From Brachionus manjavacas (taxonomy: Eukaryota; Rotifera; Eurotatoria; Ploima; Brachionidae): DNA of 64,000 nucleotides. A program made the translations under genes and the position numbers. The stretch lies in the NCBI GenBank assembly GCA_019054805.1, contig JAHQIY010000026.1, positions 248,001 to 312,000 of the forward strand, read 5' to 3'. Position 1 is the stretch's first letter. Each line of letters begins with the position of its first letter. The notes beneath the pieces are model-generated. The model saw nothing but the letters and a program-made list of their open reading frames with translations. It was not told where the DNA came from and did not search any database. This document shows positions 1-12,000 of this stretch, one piece after another.

Positions 1-2487
1 ATATCATAAATTTTTTTATTAATTCTTTAAGAGAAAAACCAAAAAACTAAATTTGCAAATTTTTTTCAAGTTTTTTAAAAGCTAACTCAGATCGTGGAAA
101 AATTTAAATTTAAATATTTATGATTTTGCAGCATTTTTTAAATTTCAATTTTTAGCGAAAAATAGTAAAAATATTATAACTATGAAATAGAAGAGGATGT
201 GAAGTTCTTTTCAATTCGATCATTTCAATTCAGAAAAACTTGGATAACTTTTTAACTAAAAGAGATAATTTAGTTCTGTAAAATGTTTAGTTTTTAAGCA
301 ACTTTGCTTTATCCGAAAATGCCTGCAAAAACTCTGCAAAATAATTGCAAAGTTGGCTACAAAGCATTTTAATGATTTGCAAATTTTGTTTGGATCCGTA
401 CAAGCGGCCACTTAACCGGCCAACATTTTCAGAAACCGTGATCGTGTCCATCGGGTCTGGTGATAAGATAATAAAAAATAAAAATTAAGATAATTTAATA
501 TGTTTATTAATTAAAAAAAAACAGTTTTTTAATGAAAAAAAAATTAAAAAATTTTATTTAAAATTAAAAAAATAAAAACAATCTAGAACCAACAACTTCT
601 AACGTCCAACAACCAATACAAAAACAACCAGTTTCAAAAATTTTTAATTTTTCTTTTTTTCTTTTTTTATTTTTAATTTTTTTAATTTAATTTTTTTTTC
701 ATTAAAAAACTGTTTTTTTTTAATTAATAAACATATTGAATTATCGTAAATTTTTATTTTTTTATTATCTTATCACCAGATCGTTTATATTTGACCGTTT
801 ATTTTGGCGGTCCAAAATTTGGCCGCCAAGCTGGCCGGCCAAAAAAACTGGCCATGTGTAATGGAACGGTTTGTCTTTGCCGCTTCCAACACTAGTGCAA
901 AATGCTCAAAATTGCATTTTTTTGCAGATTCATTTTACTGCATTAAGCAGATTAGCTTTAAATCAAGTATTTTAGAAAATAAAATTAGCTTTGGTGCAAG
1001 TAAATAAACAATTAGATCCAAAGTTGGCCTATGCTTGTTATCCTAAATTAAATGCGTCAAGATTAAAGACAGATTCCAAAACGATATTTGATTCAATGAT
1101 GAAAAAATAAAAACCAATTTAGTGCTGGACAAAATTTTCAACTAATAAGAGTATTTAAATAAAAACAACAGAATTAAAATAGTTCCGTAAATAATTTAAG
1201 TTAAATAGAAAAAATATTTCAAAATTTTTTATTAATTTATTCTACACTTTTTTGTTCTGAGTTTTACAAAGTCTTTAAATAATAATTTTACAGCATATAA
1301 ATTATTTAGTAAATAAAATAATTTTACTTAAATGAATTACTTAATTTTATTGTACAATACGTACAATTAAGCCTAGTCCATAAAAATTAAATTTTCTTTT
1401 ACCAATAATTGATACTGAAGATTTTAAAAATGAACAAAATTAGAGAAAATTATTTTTGTTCTGGACAGACTTGTATATATAAGTCACAAGCTTTAGTCAA
1501 AGTCATTAAAATTTAAATTAAGCTATGATTAATCTTTTTTTTAAAGGATTAAAGTTATTTTTAAGTTAAAATTAATATTACTGCTCTCGACCGCAATGAT
1601 GACATCAAATTGAATTTTTATTGAATTTTTATCGAAATAATTCAAATTCGATATTCGTTTAAAAAAATACTTTTTAATTGCATGTAAAGGAAGCTTTCTT
1701 AATTTATACCAAAAATCTAAAATAAATGATTGATCGAAGAATTGAAATTATTTATTTTTGAAAACTAAATTTAATTTTTCTCTTATTTTGCTCTCTTTTA
1801 AGAATCTAAAAATTTCGACATAATTTTTTATTTATTACTCTAAAGAATAAAAAACCAAAGCTATCAAAAGGTCAAAAATAGCTAGAAAAATGTTTGGACT
1901 AAATGGAGACAATGTTAAATGACCAAATGAGCATGGAAGTAGAAATTAGAAAAACCTATTCAAATAAGAAAGATGCTGTCAGAAAAAAAATTGTGAAAAG
2001 TCTTTTATTAAATGAATGAATCTATTCATAATGAAATATTTCTATTTGAAATTGGTATTTTAGAAGCTATTATAGTAATGAACGCATCTAATTTCTTAAA
2101 TTAAATTTTGATAAAAAAATGACTTGAAAAGACTAACATGGACTGTATTTTTTAAAATTATGTTATTAAAATTTCAAAATCAATTACCTGGAAATAAAAT
2201 AATGTTTAAATAAAAAATGAGACAAAATTGATAATTACTGAGTTGAATTTATAATCATAAAGTTTTTCCTTTAATGATTTGACTTGTATACAATATTTTG
2301 AGTATTACTTAATTTTACTTTTTCAATTATCTTACATGGTTAAAATTTGAATAGCTTTGAAAAAATTTTCCAAAGAGAGATTTTAGTTCAAGAAAAAAAT
2401 ACCAACTCATAGCTTTAGGTCAAAGGATTATTTAAAAAAAGACAAATTTATTCAATTTGGTTTATTTTTCAATTTGTGAAATCACCT
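1..2487. other. AT-rich intergenic DNA, no gene seen
   Basis: No reading frame here resembles a protein family. The stretch is very A+T-rich with many homopolymer runs. Apart from the fold-back element at 456-780 and a possible truncated MITE-like piece around 215-385, I see nothing. The last ~50 bases hold two TTTATT hexamers (2447-2452 and 2461-2466), which read as AATAAA on the minus strand and could be poly(A) signals for the RPS2 gene that ends at 2488. Confidence 0.6.
456..780. repeat. Fold-back (inverted-repeat) element
   Basis: The left arm starting TCTGGTGATAAGATAATAAA at 456 recurs as its reverse complement ending at 780. The match extends through the ATATGTTTATTAATTAAA stretch and the ACAGTTTTTTAATG stretch, giving arms of roughly 100 bp with a few mismatches around an A/T-rich spacer of about 120 bp. 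This is the layout of a fold-back or MITE-type DNA element. I see no convincing target-site duplication (left flank ends ATCGGG, right flank begins TCGTTT). It contains no open reading frame. Confidence 0.7.
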
Positions 2488-3409
2488 TTAAGCTTTAATA
2501 TTAGATTTTTTTTCAAAATTTTGCAAAAAATCAGAATATTCTTGATAAGGTGTCTTCTGGAAAACTGTCTCCTTCCATAAATCTGGTGTTAGGTAGCTAA
2601 AAGTATTCGCAATGGCAGCATAAGTGGCTTTAGCTAAAATAAAAGTTAAAATTAAAAAAAAACAAAGGTTTAAAATAAAATAAACTAAAATAAGTACCGA
2701 AGTTTCCAAGCGTTCCAGTAGATCCTCTAGAGCATGTCCAGCAATCTTCAATACCAGCCATTGTGAGTAACTTTTTAGGTACGGGTGCACATACCAGGCC
2801 AGTTCCTCTCGGTGCTGGAATCAATCTTACTGTTACACTTCCACATTTTCCTGTCACTTTGCATGGAACAGTGTGTGGAGCTCCTATTTTATTTCCCCAA
2901 TAGCCTCTTCTAACTGGCATTATGGATAATTTAGCCAAAATTATTGCTCCTCTAATAGCTGTTGCTACTTCTTTTGAGACTTTTACTCCCAAGCCAACAT
3001 GACCATTATGGTCACCTACTGCGACAATCGCTTTAAATCTAGTTCTTTGACCAGCTTGAGTTTGCTTTTGAACTGGTTTAATTTTAAGAACTTCATCTTT
3101 TAACACAGTTGGATCAATAAAGCGGTCTACAATCTCTGCTTCTTTAATTGGAAGGGAAAAAAGATAGATTTCCTCTAGGGAATTGATTTTTCCTTCCTTT
3201 ACAAGACGTCCTAATTTGGTGACTGGTTGCCATCCTTTAGATTCGTCTTTACCGCCTCGTCCCATTCCACCACGTGCTCCTCCTCTTCCACCTCTTCCAC
3301 CTCTTCCGCCACGACCTCCACGGCCGCCTCTTCCACCACGATCTCCACCAAAACCTGATTTGAAACCATCTCTGCCTGTTCTATCGGCTGGAGCTGCTGA
3401 GTCCGCCAT
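2488..3409 (-). CDS. RPS2: 40S ribosomal protein S2 (uS5), two exons
   Basis: Component of the small ribosomal subunit near the mRNA entry and decoding side. Exon 1 is 3409-2698, exon 2 is 2633-2488; the intron 2697-2634 (64 bp) starts GTACTT and ends TTTTAG on the minus strand, and joining restores the family sequence around [13 protein letters not shown]. The product is 285 aa, close to animal RPS2 (about 290). The N-terminus has the typical RGG/GGRGG repeat tract (about residues 19-50), followed by the S5 double-stranded RNA-binding fold ([13 protein letters not shown]) and the C-terminal S5 domain ([20 protein letters not shown], then [10 protein letters not shown]). The ATG at 3409 is chosen because it precedes the normal MAD-type N-terminus. 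The gene stands alone on this strand with a short 3' flank. Confidence 0.97.
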
Positions 3410-3787
3410 GTTATCAATCTAAATTAAATTAAATTTTGAATTCAAATTTCGATTAAATAAGATAAAAAAGTTAAAAAAAAACATCCAAATTCATATTTTT
3501 AACAAATCACAAAATTGCTTTACTTGATTCAATAATGAGCAAAAATGAGCAAAACTAAATATTTAAACCTTCACTTAAAAAAATTAAAATAAATTTCAGT
3601 CAAGAAAATTCAGTCTTTTAAAATACTAAGAAACGAATTTGTCTTATTCGTAAAAAGATAGAGAATATAAAATTTTTAATTTGCAAATAATTTCAAAGAA
3701 AATTTAAGAGATAAGGTACATCCAGTCCAACCAATCTAGAAACAAGAAGACTAAAAGGAGATAAACTGATTTAAATGTTTAAAATAA
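3410..3787. other. Upstream region of RPS2, nothing else seen
   Basis: About 380 bp of AT-rich sequence upstream of RPS2. It must contain the RPS2 promoter and 5' leader, but no TATA box or other motif stands out from the background. Confidence 0.4.
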
Positions 3788-3934
3788 CTAAACAATTTGA
3801 CTTGATTTAGAAGCATGCTCCTCTAGTCCATAAAAATAAGTCGGAAAGTTCATTACCATAGATTCCTTGACGTCATGAATCATTATTTCAGCATCAGATA
3901 ATCGAAAGCCCATAGAATCAGGTTTAATAATTGT
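3788..3934 (-). CDS. Possible 3'-terminal exon of an unrecognised gene
   Basis: On the minus strand a pyrimidine-rich TTTTTTCAG acceptor at 3935 is followed by 48 open codons and a stop (TAG at 3790-3788). The translation is balanced rather than low-complexity (for example KPDSMGFRLSDAEIMIHDV and MNFPTYFYGLEEHA), which is unusual against the AT-rich background. An in-frame ATG lies about 8 codons in. I do not recognise the family, and no upstream exon was found within the next kilobase, so it may be a relic exon or chance. No function is proposed. Confidence 0.3.
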   Translation of the reverse strand, partial: TIIKPDSMGFRLSDAEIMIHDVKESMVMNFPTYFYGLEEHASKSSQIV

Positions 3935-6009
3935 CTGAAAAAATATAAATGTATTTTTAAGTAAAAACTGACAAATTGTTTAGCAATCTATCATAAAAAT
4001 AAGACTGAACTTAAAATATTTTAAGTCAACTTAGTGTTTAAAAGAAAAAAATAATCACAAGTCATCCCTTAGAACTCAGAACTTAAGCACTTTTATTTCT
4101 ATATTCTGATTAATTTACTCGTTACATTCTTACTACTCCATTCTTTTACCGGTATATCGGATTTGTGAAAAAAATTTACAGAATAATAACATTTTTTAAT
4201 TTAATTTTTTTTTATTTAAAAACTTTTAGTGAATTTATTGAAAGATTCCCTAATAAATTCAATGTATCAAAATGAGTAATTTTTAATCAAATCTTTATTT
4301 TTACATTCAAAGCAATATATTCTAATATAAATTAGATTTTTGTTATTTTTATTTATGATTTTTTTTCTAAATAAATATCAAAGTTTCATTTGAAATTAAA
4401 AGTTAAAATTAAAGAACAATTAACTATTAGCATTAAATTTTGACCCTTTTATGTTTTTGAAGGAAATGAATTATTTTAACGATCTTATAATGAGATACCG
4501 TAAGAATAATATTATTAAAGGAAATTCAGCAAAATTGATCAAGAATTATGGGCAAAAATAGGAATTTTCTCAAAGAATTAACTCGATATCAGCTCATATC
4601 GGAAAAAATTTTAAGAAATCAATTTTAAAAAATTAAATTAAACAGCTAAGAATAAAATCTAAAATAAAAAATTTGTTATTTTTCACAAATATATAAATTT
4701 ATGTATTTTACAGTAAAAAATACAAAATTTAAATTAAATTGATTTATTCCATTTTTTTCGAATTATTTCATATTATAATAATAATAATAATAATATATTT
4801 AAGCTACAGCAAGACTTGCTTGCGGAGGTGGCCTACTAGGAAGTCACCTATGGTAGCTTCTTGCACATATAACCTATAACTTTTGTGTTCTATTCAGAAG
4901 ATAAATCTTAAACTGAAACTTTAAGATCTTATACGACAATAATTTGAATAAGATGAACAAAACTTCTCATTAGTAAATGACAGTAACTAGATCAACTTTT
5001 CAATATTTTGAAATTCTAGATCTCTATCTAAGTTCTTCTGGTTATTGTTTTTAAAGTATTGAAAAGTCTAGGATATGAAAAGTGACCATTTCCGATAGAA
5101 ACATGAAAATCCATAAATTGCTCATAAATATATTTATATGTAAATTTATTTGAGAAATATTGCTTTTCATGAGCTGAATATTTTTTTTGCAGTTTATCAC
5201 CAGAAAAAAAAAAACAAAAATGTGAAACATAGAAAGACAATTAAAGTTAAATGTTTTTAGTCTAAAGGTTAACAAATTTTATATTCATTAACCATTACTG
5301 AAATTTTTGGGAAGCTTGGCTAGGTTGAATTGTGTTCATTGCATTTTCATTCTGAGAAATAGATTCAAGAGTTGCTGATTTTGTATTTGGTATAATTGCA
5401 TCTTAATTCACGCTGACGCTGTAGTTCAGGTCAAATTTTGGTTTGTTACCTTCTTTTACGTTTTTGAACTATAGGTAAGCATTTTGGTTGTTGAGGTACT
5501 TGGCAGAGATTTGGCCTACTTGTCATTTTATTCCCAGAATATTCTATTGATTAGCAATTGTAAAGTCTTCTAGTTTTATTACGGGTTCGGTTTAAAATTT
5601 TTTGAAATTTAAATGATTAGGGATTTCTTTTTCTAGAAAGTTGATTAACTATTTTAATTTTTAAAAAAGACTTTTTAATTTTTGGCAAGAACTGCACAGC
5701 CAATATTCATTCAGGAAAGGTGCCTTCTGTTTTAATAAAATTAATTGTTGATTCTGAACCAACACCTTCAAACAATCAATTTAAAAAAAAATAAGCATTT
5801 ATAGAAAAAAATAATTAGAATATTAGAAATTTTAAAAATATGAAATTATTATAATGTAAAAATGTAAAAACAGAAAATAAGCTTTAAAAATTTTTGGAAA
5901 CAAGATAGGCTTGAATTTATGTTTGAATTTTTTATTTTTATTTAGATAGAGGAAAATCCACTTGTAAGCAGGCTCTTTTGGAAAAAAAAATTAATTAATT
6001 TAAAACAAA
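3935..6009. other. AT-rich intergenic DNA with a trinucleotide run
   Basis: No supported gene. A (TAA)n microsatellite lies at about 4773-4795, directly next to a less AT-rich 70-bp block (4801-4870) that could be the 3' tail of a minus-strand LINE or SINE. A short minus-strand stretch around 5300-5450 translates with normal residue composition but with stops, perhaps a decayed retroelement ORF; it is not identified. The remainder shows nothing recognisable. Confidence 0.4.
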
Positions 6010-7060
6010 ATAGGCATAAGATTCGATCCGACTTTAGTTGCAAACAATAGAGAACTAAATACAGATGAAGAAAAAGGAAAATTTTGTGGGAAATTTTATC
6101 AAAAGTAATCAGTCCTAACATTGATTTGATAAACTCGTAACAAAAAAAAGGGGAATAACTTATTTTTAATTTATTTTTTAAAGTAAATAAAAAGTCTACT
6201 CTTAATGAATCCGTTACCATTAATAAACTGATTTTGATTCTAAAAAAATGAAGAAAGAAGCAGCATCGGGACCTGATCAAATTCATAATTTAATTTTAAA
6301 AAATTTACCAAAAGATTCTTTAAACGATTTAATCTATCTTTTTAATCTAAGTCTTGAACAATGCACGATTCCGAGAGCTTGGAAAGCTTCAAAAATAGCT
6401 TTCTACCTAAAAAATCAATCCAATTACAAGATACATCTTATTTTTGAACAATTAGTATGACAAGCTGTCTTGGAAAGATGCTTGGACGCATAATCTTTAT
6501 GGTTTTAAGGACATAACTCTTTACTAATTCAATGATTTTAGAAAATACAGGCGAACTGTCAACAATCTTTTTTTCTCACACAAAAAATTGTTATATTCTT
6601 TAGCAGAAAAAAAAAGTCCGAGCTTTGTTTTCTGAGATCTCAAAAACGTTTCATTATATTCTCATTATATTCTGAAAAATAACATTATTAAGTCAATAAA
6701 TACTTAGAGGAACTAAGACACTGAAAATAAAGATATCAATTGAAAAGTCTTGTTCAATAGTCCTTTCAAAATATATGAAAAAAGAGGATCTAAAGTTGAG
6801 AATCTATGGAAATAAAATAGCAAAAGAAACCAATTTTTTTTTATTCTAAGTTAAATTTTAGTTCAATGATTGATGAAGTTAAAGAATGCTTTAATTCAAG
6901 GCTAAACTTAATTAAAATCTTGTCAAATAAAATGTGGGCTCTAAATCGTAAAACTCTAGGAAACCTTTATAAATCTTCAATAGGACCCATTTTAGATTAT
7001 ATTTTCCCTTGTCTTAAATCATTTTCAGAAACTGATATTAAAAAATACAGGTAATCCAAA
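6010..7060 (+). pseudogene. Decayed non-LTR (CR1/jockey-like) reverse transcriptase
   Basis: Pieces of one LINE pol gene lie in order on the plus strand, broken by stops and frameshifts. About 6022-6110 resembles the linker before the RT (ending ELNTDEEKGKF). 6248-6460 carries the start of the RT domain (ASGPDQIHNLILKNLPKD, then the PRAWKASKIAF motif typical of jockey/CR1 elements). 6866-7054 matches the RT C-terminal region (RLNLIKILSNKMWALNRKTL, then GPILDYIFPCL). The RT core with the YxDD motif falls in the intervening broken sequence and was not found intact. The element is dead and truncated at both ends; no poly(A) or target duplication was seen. Confidence 0.8.
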
Positions 7061-7732
7061 TATCAGCAATTTGGTCAATACTCAAACTAATATACTCATT
7101 AATTCATTTAATTTTACTCTTTTACTATTTTAGTGAAATTTTCTCTCAGATCAATTTTACTAATTCAAAAAATTCTCAAAAAGTTTATTAATCCTATTTA
7201 ACTATTATCAAAAGAAGAAATATTAATATGATTTTAGAAAAGTAAAGTAAAATAAAGACTAAATTACTAAAAAGACTCAAACTTCTGCTCATCCAAGACC
7301 CTAAACCAAGGCTTCGCCCCAGACCCTTTTTGAACTTAGCCCCTATTCCCTGAACCGGGACTTTCCCTCGGACTCCGACGCGTTGAACCCGCTTTTATTT
7401 TAGATGAGTTTTTATTAAAAAAGCGGTGTTTTTGTTTAAAAATATCGATATTTTTATTTATTTTATTAAATTCATATAATTTTTCTTTTCATTTAATTAA
7501 CACGAAGCGTCTTATCAGAAATTTGATAAAAAAAAAGTTGCTACCGACGTCTTTAGCTAAGTCAAACTATAGACAATTTTGGTGTTAGTTTTCTTTAAAT
7601 GATGTAATTTTTAAACTTGGCAATATTGGCCTTAATTTTTTCCATTAAGATTATTTTTATTTTATTTTTCAAAAAATTAAAAATTTTTTATTCAAATAAT
7701 CGAATATAAGATTTTTAAATTTTGTGCAAAAC
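7061..7732. other. Intergenic DNA with a local GC-rich patch
   Basis: No gene seen. Bases about 7290-7390 are conspicuously C/G-rich (including the run CCGGGACTTTCCC) inside otherwise AT-rich sequence. This may be the 3' end of the preceding LINE or unrelated inserted DNA. Confidence 0.35.
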
Positions 7733-8104
7733 GGTTTTGTGAAATTCAGTACAAAATGAAAAAAAGAACAGAAAAAATGTTAAAAAATTGAATTATTTTT
7801 TTTCTAAAGGTTTAAACTTAGTTCTGTAAATGCAACATAGTACAATTTTCAAAGTTGCATCAAATATCAAAGCAGAGTTTAATTTGCAGAGTTATGCAGA
7901 AATTAAATTTCAAAATAATTAAGCGTGGTGCATTTTGCAGGGATTCTGCACACCATTAGCAGACTTTTACAGTTGATGCGACTTTGAATGTTGCACCATG
8001 CTGCATTTGCAAAATTTATTTTAAACTCTTAGATAATAAGTTATTAAATTTTTTAAAAAGTTATTTACTTTGTTCTGTTCTTTTGTACTGAACTTCACAA
8101 AACC
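7733..8104. mobile_element. Non-autonomous TIR transposon (MITE) with 9-bp TSD
   Basis: The ends GGTTTTGTGAAATTCAGTAC and the reverse complement of CAGTACAAAACC-type sequence at 8060-8104 form terminal inverted repeats of about 55-60 bp with few mismatches. The element is flanked by a perfect direct repeat GTGCAAAAC at 7724-7732 and 8105-8113, a 9-bp target-site duplication. At 372 bp it carries no transposase. Nine-base duplications are typical of Mutator-like elements, though the closely related 8-bp class (hAT) cannot be excluded. The interior is rich in GCAGA/TGCAA words also seen near 300-350 and 54,400-54,540. Confidence 0.82.
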
Positions 8105-8113
8105 GTGCAAAAC

Positions 8114-9079
8114 TGAATTTTCTCAGGATCTTAAAAAACGCAACTTAAAAAATTTGTATTAATACATTATCTGACTAGTTATTATTAAATTTAGGAAATT
8201 TTCTTAAATAGTAAAAAAGTAAAACAGAACTGGTTGAAAAAGTAAAATAGTTAAATTGAACTTTTTGTGAATTTTTCTAAAATATTAAAATGGCAAGTTT
8301 TTTTTTCTATTTAACTTTTTTGAAATTTTGAAATTACGTTGTTTCATCAAAACTCAATACTTAAGCTTGTTAACATTTGAAATATAATTACGCAATTATA
8401 TTTAGAAATGTAAAATAGTAATTTTTTTGTCAACTGGACATATATCACAGGACTGAGAATTTTTGATATTTTTCAATTTTTTAACTTATTTTATTTAACT
8501 TTATTTTGATCTTTTTTTTTTGCTCTAAAGGAGCAATCAGTTCGGTACAGATAAAAAAATGAATAAATTAAACTACTTCTACTTTCATAAATTGTTTGTG
8601 GAAAAATTTGTTTGTTAACACATACAAGAAGAAAATATTTTGAGTTTATATTTTTTCATTATTTTTGAAAATTTAAAAGTTTTTTAGCTTAAAATAATTT
8701 TATTTAAAAACAATTAAATGAAATATGAAACAAATTGATTATTAGTTAGTAAGTTTAGATTACTAACTAGTAAGAGGGAAGAATTTAAAATTGTTCTTTT
8801 TTTTCTGTTTTTTTTTTCCTTTTTATCTTCTTAGTCTTGGATGACAATAAAAGCGTTTGAAGCGCGTTTCAACAGTGTGCTTTTTTTCTCAATTAACATA
8901 TTTACAACCAAAATCATTAAATATTAATCACTTAATCATATTTTATTTTTATTTAAAATAAACAAAAATTACGGCCTCTATTTACTTTGAAAAAAAAAAA
9001 AAACTAAAATATAAAAAACTCTTTCAATCCAGATTGTCTCTTCAAAAATCGTCGTTGAAATGTCAAAGAAAATTTAGAT
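8114..9079. other. Intergenic, 3' flank of the zinc-finger gene
   Basis: AT-rich sequence with poly-T and poly-A runs. It presumably includes the 3' untranslated region of the zinc-finger gene that ends at 9080. Nothing else recognisable. Confidence 0.4.
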
Positions 9080-12000
9080 TTAATCTTGTATATTTTGGTC
9101 AGCATTTTGAGCTTGCACGGTTGCGTTCTTTGATGACTCAAAGTCGATTTCGTCTTCATTCTTCAGTTGCATTTTTACATTGTGTCCTAGATAAATTGTT
9201 TTCAAATCAAAACGAGCACACTCATTTAGAAGATAGTTTTTGCTTAGCAAAAAGTTCTTCATGAACACTTTACATTTTTGCTTTAGACCATTTCGTTTTG
9301 GTATTGTGTCCAAATAGGATCTAGTTTCAGCAGCTGTTTCCTCGTTCCAATAGTCCAAATAGGTGAGCAAATAGAATTTGAGTTGAAGGCGGCAATTTGC
9401 TTTTAGCTTGTATTTTGTTTTAGTTCTGACTACTTGCGAGTTGGAACACTCTTGGGCATGTTTCAACAATTGAGTGCGATCAGGCCACGAGATTTTGCAC
9501 GACATGCACCGATAGCAATATTCGTTGAAGTGACTTAGAACGTGATTTGTCAAGACTACAGTCTTCATTTCTTCAGTGAAGTAGTGGAGGCGATTGGAAT
9601 CGTGTGTGTGACTTGAGATCAAATTGTTGGGCATGTTGAATGCTTTTTTTGAATTGAAGTGCGCCTCGAGTATTGAGTTTTTGCTCGAATTGCAAATAAT
9701 ACAAACGTATGAGTTGTAGTTGAAAGTGCGTCGCACAAACTGTTCTGAATTTAGCCAGCTCACTATTTGCTTTTCGACTATTTGCTCTTTGTAGATGTCG
9801 TTTAGAATTTTCACTTCACGATCGATCAAATCGTTGCGAGTCACACGAGTCTCGTTGCTAGTCTCGTTGCTAGCCTCGTTGCTGGTCTCGTTGACAAGTG
9901 AGATCGGATTGACAAGACTGGGCGGTATTTTGATGAAGCATCGCCGCTTAACATGTATGCCCATGTTTACTTGTAGCATGTTGTTGGCCACAAGCGATTG
10001 CATCACTTCCAAATCTTCAAGTCGTATGCCTTGGTCGAACACGTTGAACTCGTGCTCGGATTGAAAGTGCTTGAGAATGTCGGCGAACGAATACTTGATT
10101 TCAAGGCCACAAATGAGACAATTGAGCAGCTTGAAAGTGTGCTCGTTTTCTCGTATTCTTGGTCCACTATGGCTTTGATAGTCGTGTAGAAATTGAGTAA
10201 AACTTTTGTATGTTTTTGTCATTTGATTTGTGCCGTTTGTAGCGTTCGACAACGACTTGGCACAACTTATTTGCGAATAGACAAACTTGGTCGGTTCAAG
10301 AGTGGCAGCAAAGAGCTTGTAATCGTCGACTAGGTCATGACTGAGCCAGTGTTGGGCATTGAAATGGTTCATTTTTCTCAAGCAAATTTGACATTTGTAC
10401 ACCAAGTAGGGCTTGAACAAAAATTTTCTGCTACGCTTGGTGGTGTGCGTGGTGGTGGTGGTGGTGTTGGTCGCGATTGTGGTTGTGTCGATTTCGCTGG
10501 GAAAATTAATCGATTGACTAGCGTTTGTTTTGAAGCGTTTGCGTTGTCTGTTCATTGGCGATACAGTGTTCGAGTACATGTTGGAGTTGATGTTGGAGTA
10601 TGTGTTAGAGTATTGGGGTTGGTTTTGTTGGTCGATGATGATTGACCATTCGTTGAGATGGGCCCAATGGTCTTGCCAATAGTAAAAGTCGTCTGCCATC
10701 TCGGCCATTGACTCTTCGTCTTCGTTCTCGTCGTCTGTAGCCGTCGACTGATTGATTTGATTAGCCGATATGGTGGTGATAATTCCTGTCTCGGTGGCCA
10801 ACAAGTCCTCTAAATTTTGCTCAAACAATTCCAGTTCGTAGTTGATTTTTTTGTCTTTTTTAATGACGCCAGGAGGCTGCGATGCCATGTGCACACTCAT
10901 CACATGATCCAAAGCGTCCTGGTACGAATACAACACCACTGGCTTGTTGCAATTTTCGTTGTTGTTCTCTTGATTGGCCGTGTCGTGTGTCAAGCTAGAG
11001 CACTTGCAGCATTTGTATTTGGGCTGCGCTTCGATCGGCGTGTTTGTGTGTGCTTGAATTTGAGCGGTGGTTAGAGCGGCAGCGGCAGTAGCACGGCTTT
11101 TGATGTTGTGCTCCAATTTTTTGCTAGCCGCTATTTTGGTTATAAACTGTTGTGCTCGATTAATTGCCAAGTTGATTTCTTCCTCGGTCTTGATCAATTT
11201 GAAGTGACACGTGTTGCCTTCGTTTGAGCCGCACTGATGCACAAGACCGGCGTGTTGTTTTGTCTGCGGCTCGTCGAACGCATAGAATTGTGCACACGTG
11301 TCACATTTGTAGGCCAAAAACGACAAATGCACTATCAACACATGCTTGAGCACTTGTTCTTTGTCAAAGCTTAAATTGCTCGCTCCTAGACTCGAAGCGG
11401 TGGGCGTTTTATTTAGACTGGATATTGCTGTCATTGGCGTCCAGTCATTGTCCGGATAGCACAATGAACACTTGAACGAATCTTTGTCATGGTACAATTG
11501 CATTTCGTTCGACTCATTCAGTTCGTTTAGCAGTTTTTCTTCTTCTTTGATTAGAATTTGTTGGGCGTTGTGTTGACGCAAACGAGTCGCAATCAAAATT
11601 TTTCTCCTAGACTGGCCGCTAGTGTTGTTGGTGATGTTGGTGTTGTTGCTGGTGTTAATGGTGTTAATAGTGTTGATGGTGTTGATGGTGTTGATGGTGT
11701 TGTTGGCGTTGCTTGTGTGACAAGTGGAAATGTCGTTGTCGACCATGATGCAAGTTTTTTCGTCGTGTTTATAGAATTGTTTATGTTTGAAGAATGTTTT
11801 TGTGTCCGTAATGGGATAAGAGCATTCGTTGCACTTGTACGGAGCGTTTAGATGCAGTGTTAAGTGTTGCATGTATTTGCCGTTTTCTTTTTGTTGAATG
11901 GAATTCTTCAAGTTTTTGGTTACGTTTAGTTGAAATTGAGCCCAGCAGTAGTGACAATTTAGAGTGATGTTCAATTGAGATAGCAAATTTTGTGATTGAT

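Noticed and set aside
804..1007. 67-codon ORF near the fold-back element
   Set aside because: No family resemblance and composition typical of translated AT-rich non-coding DNA.
3183..3422. Pro-rich ORF on the plus strand
   Set aside because: It is the antisense of the RGG repeat of RPS2.
4773..4870. tRNA-derived SINE
   Set aside because: No A/B box promoter or cloverleaf could be recognised; only a trinucleotide tail next to a slightly GC-richer block.
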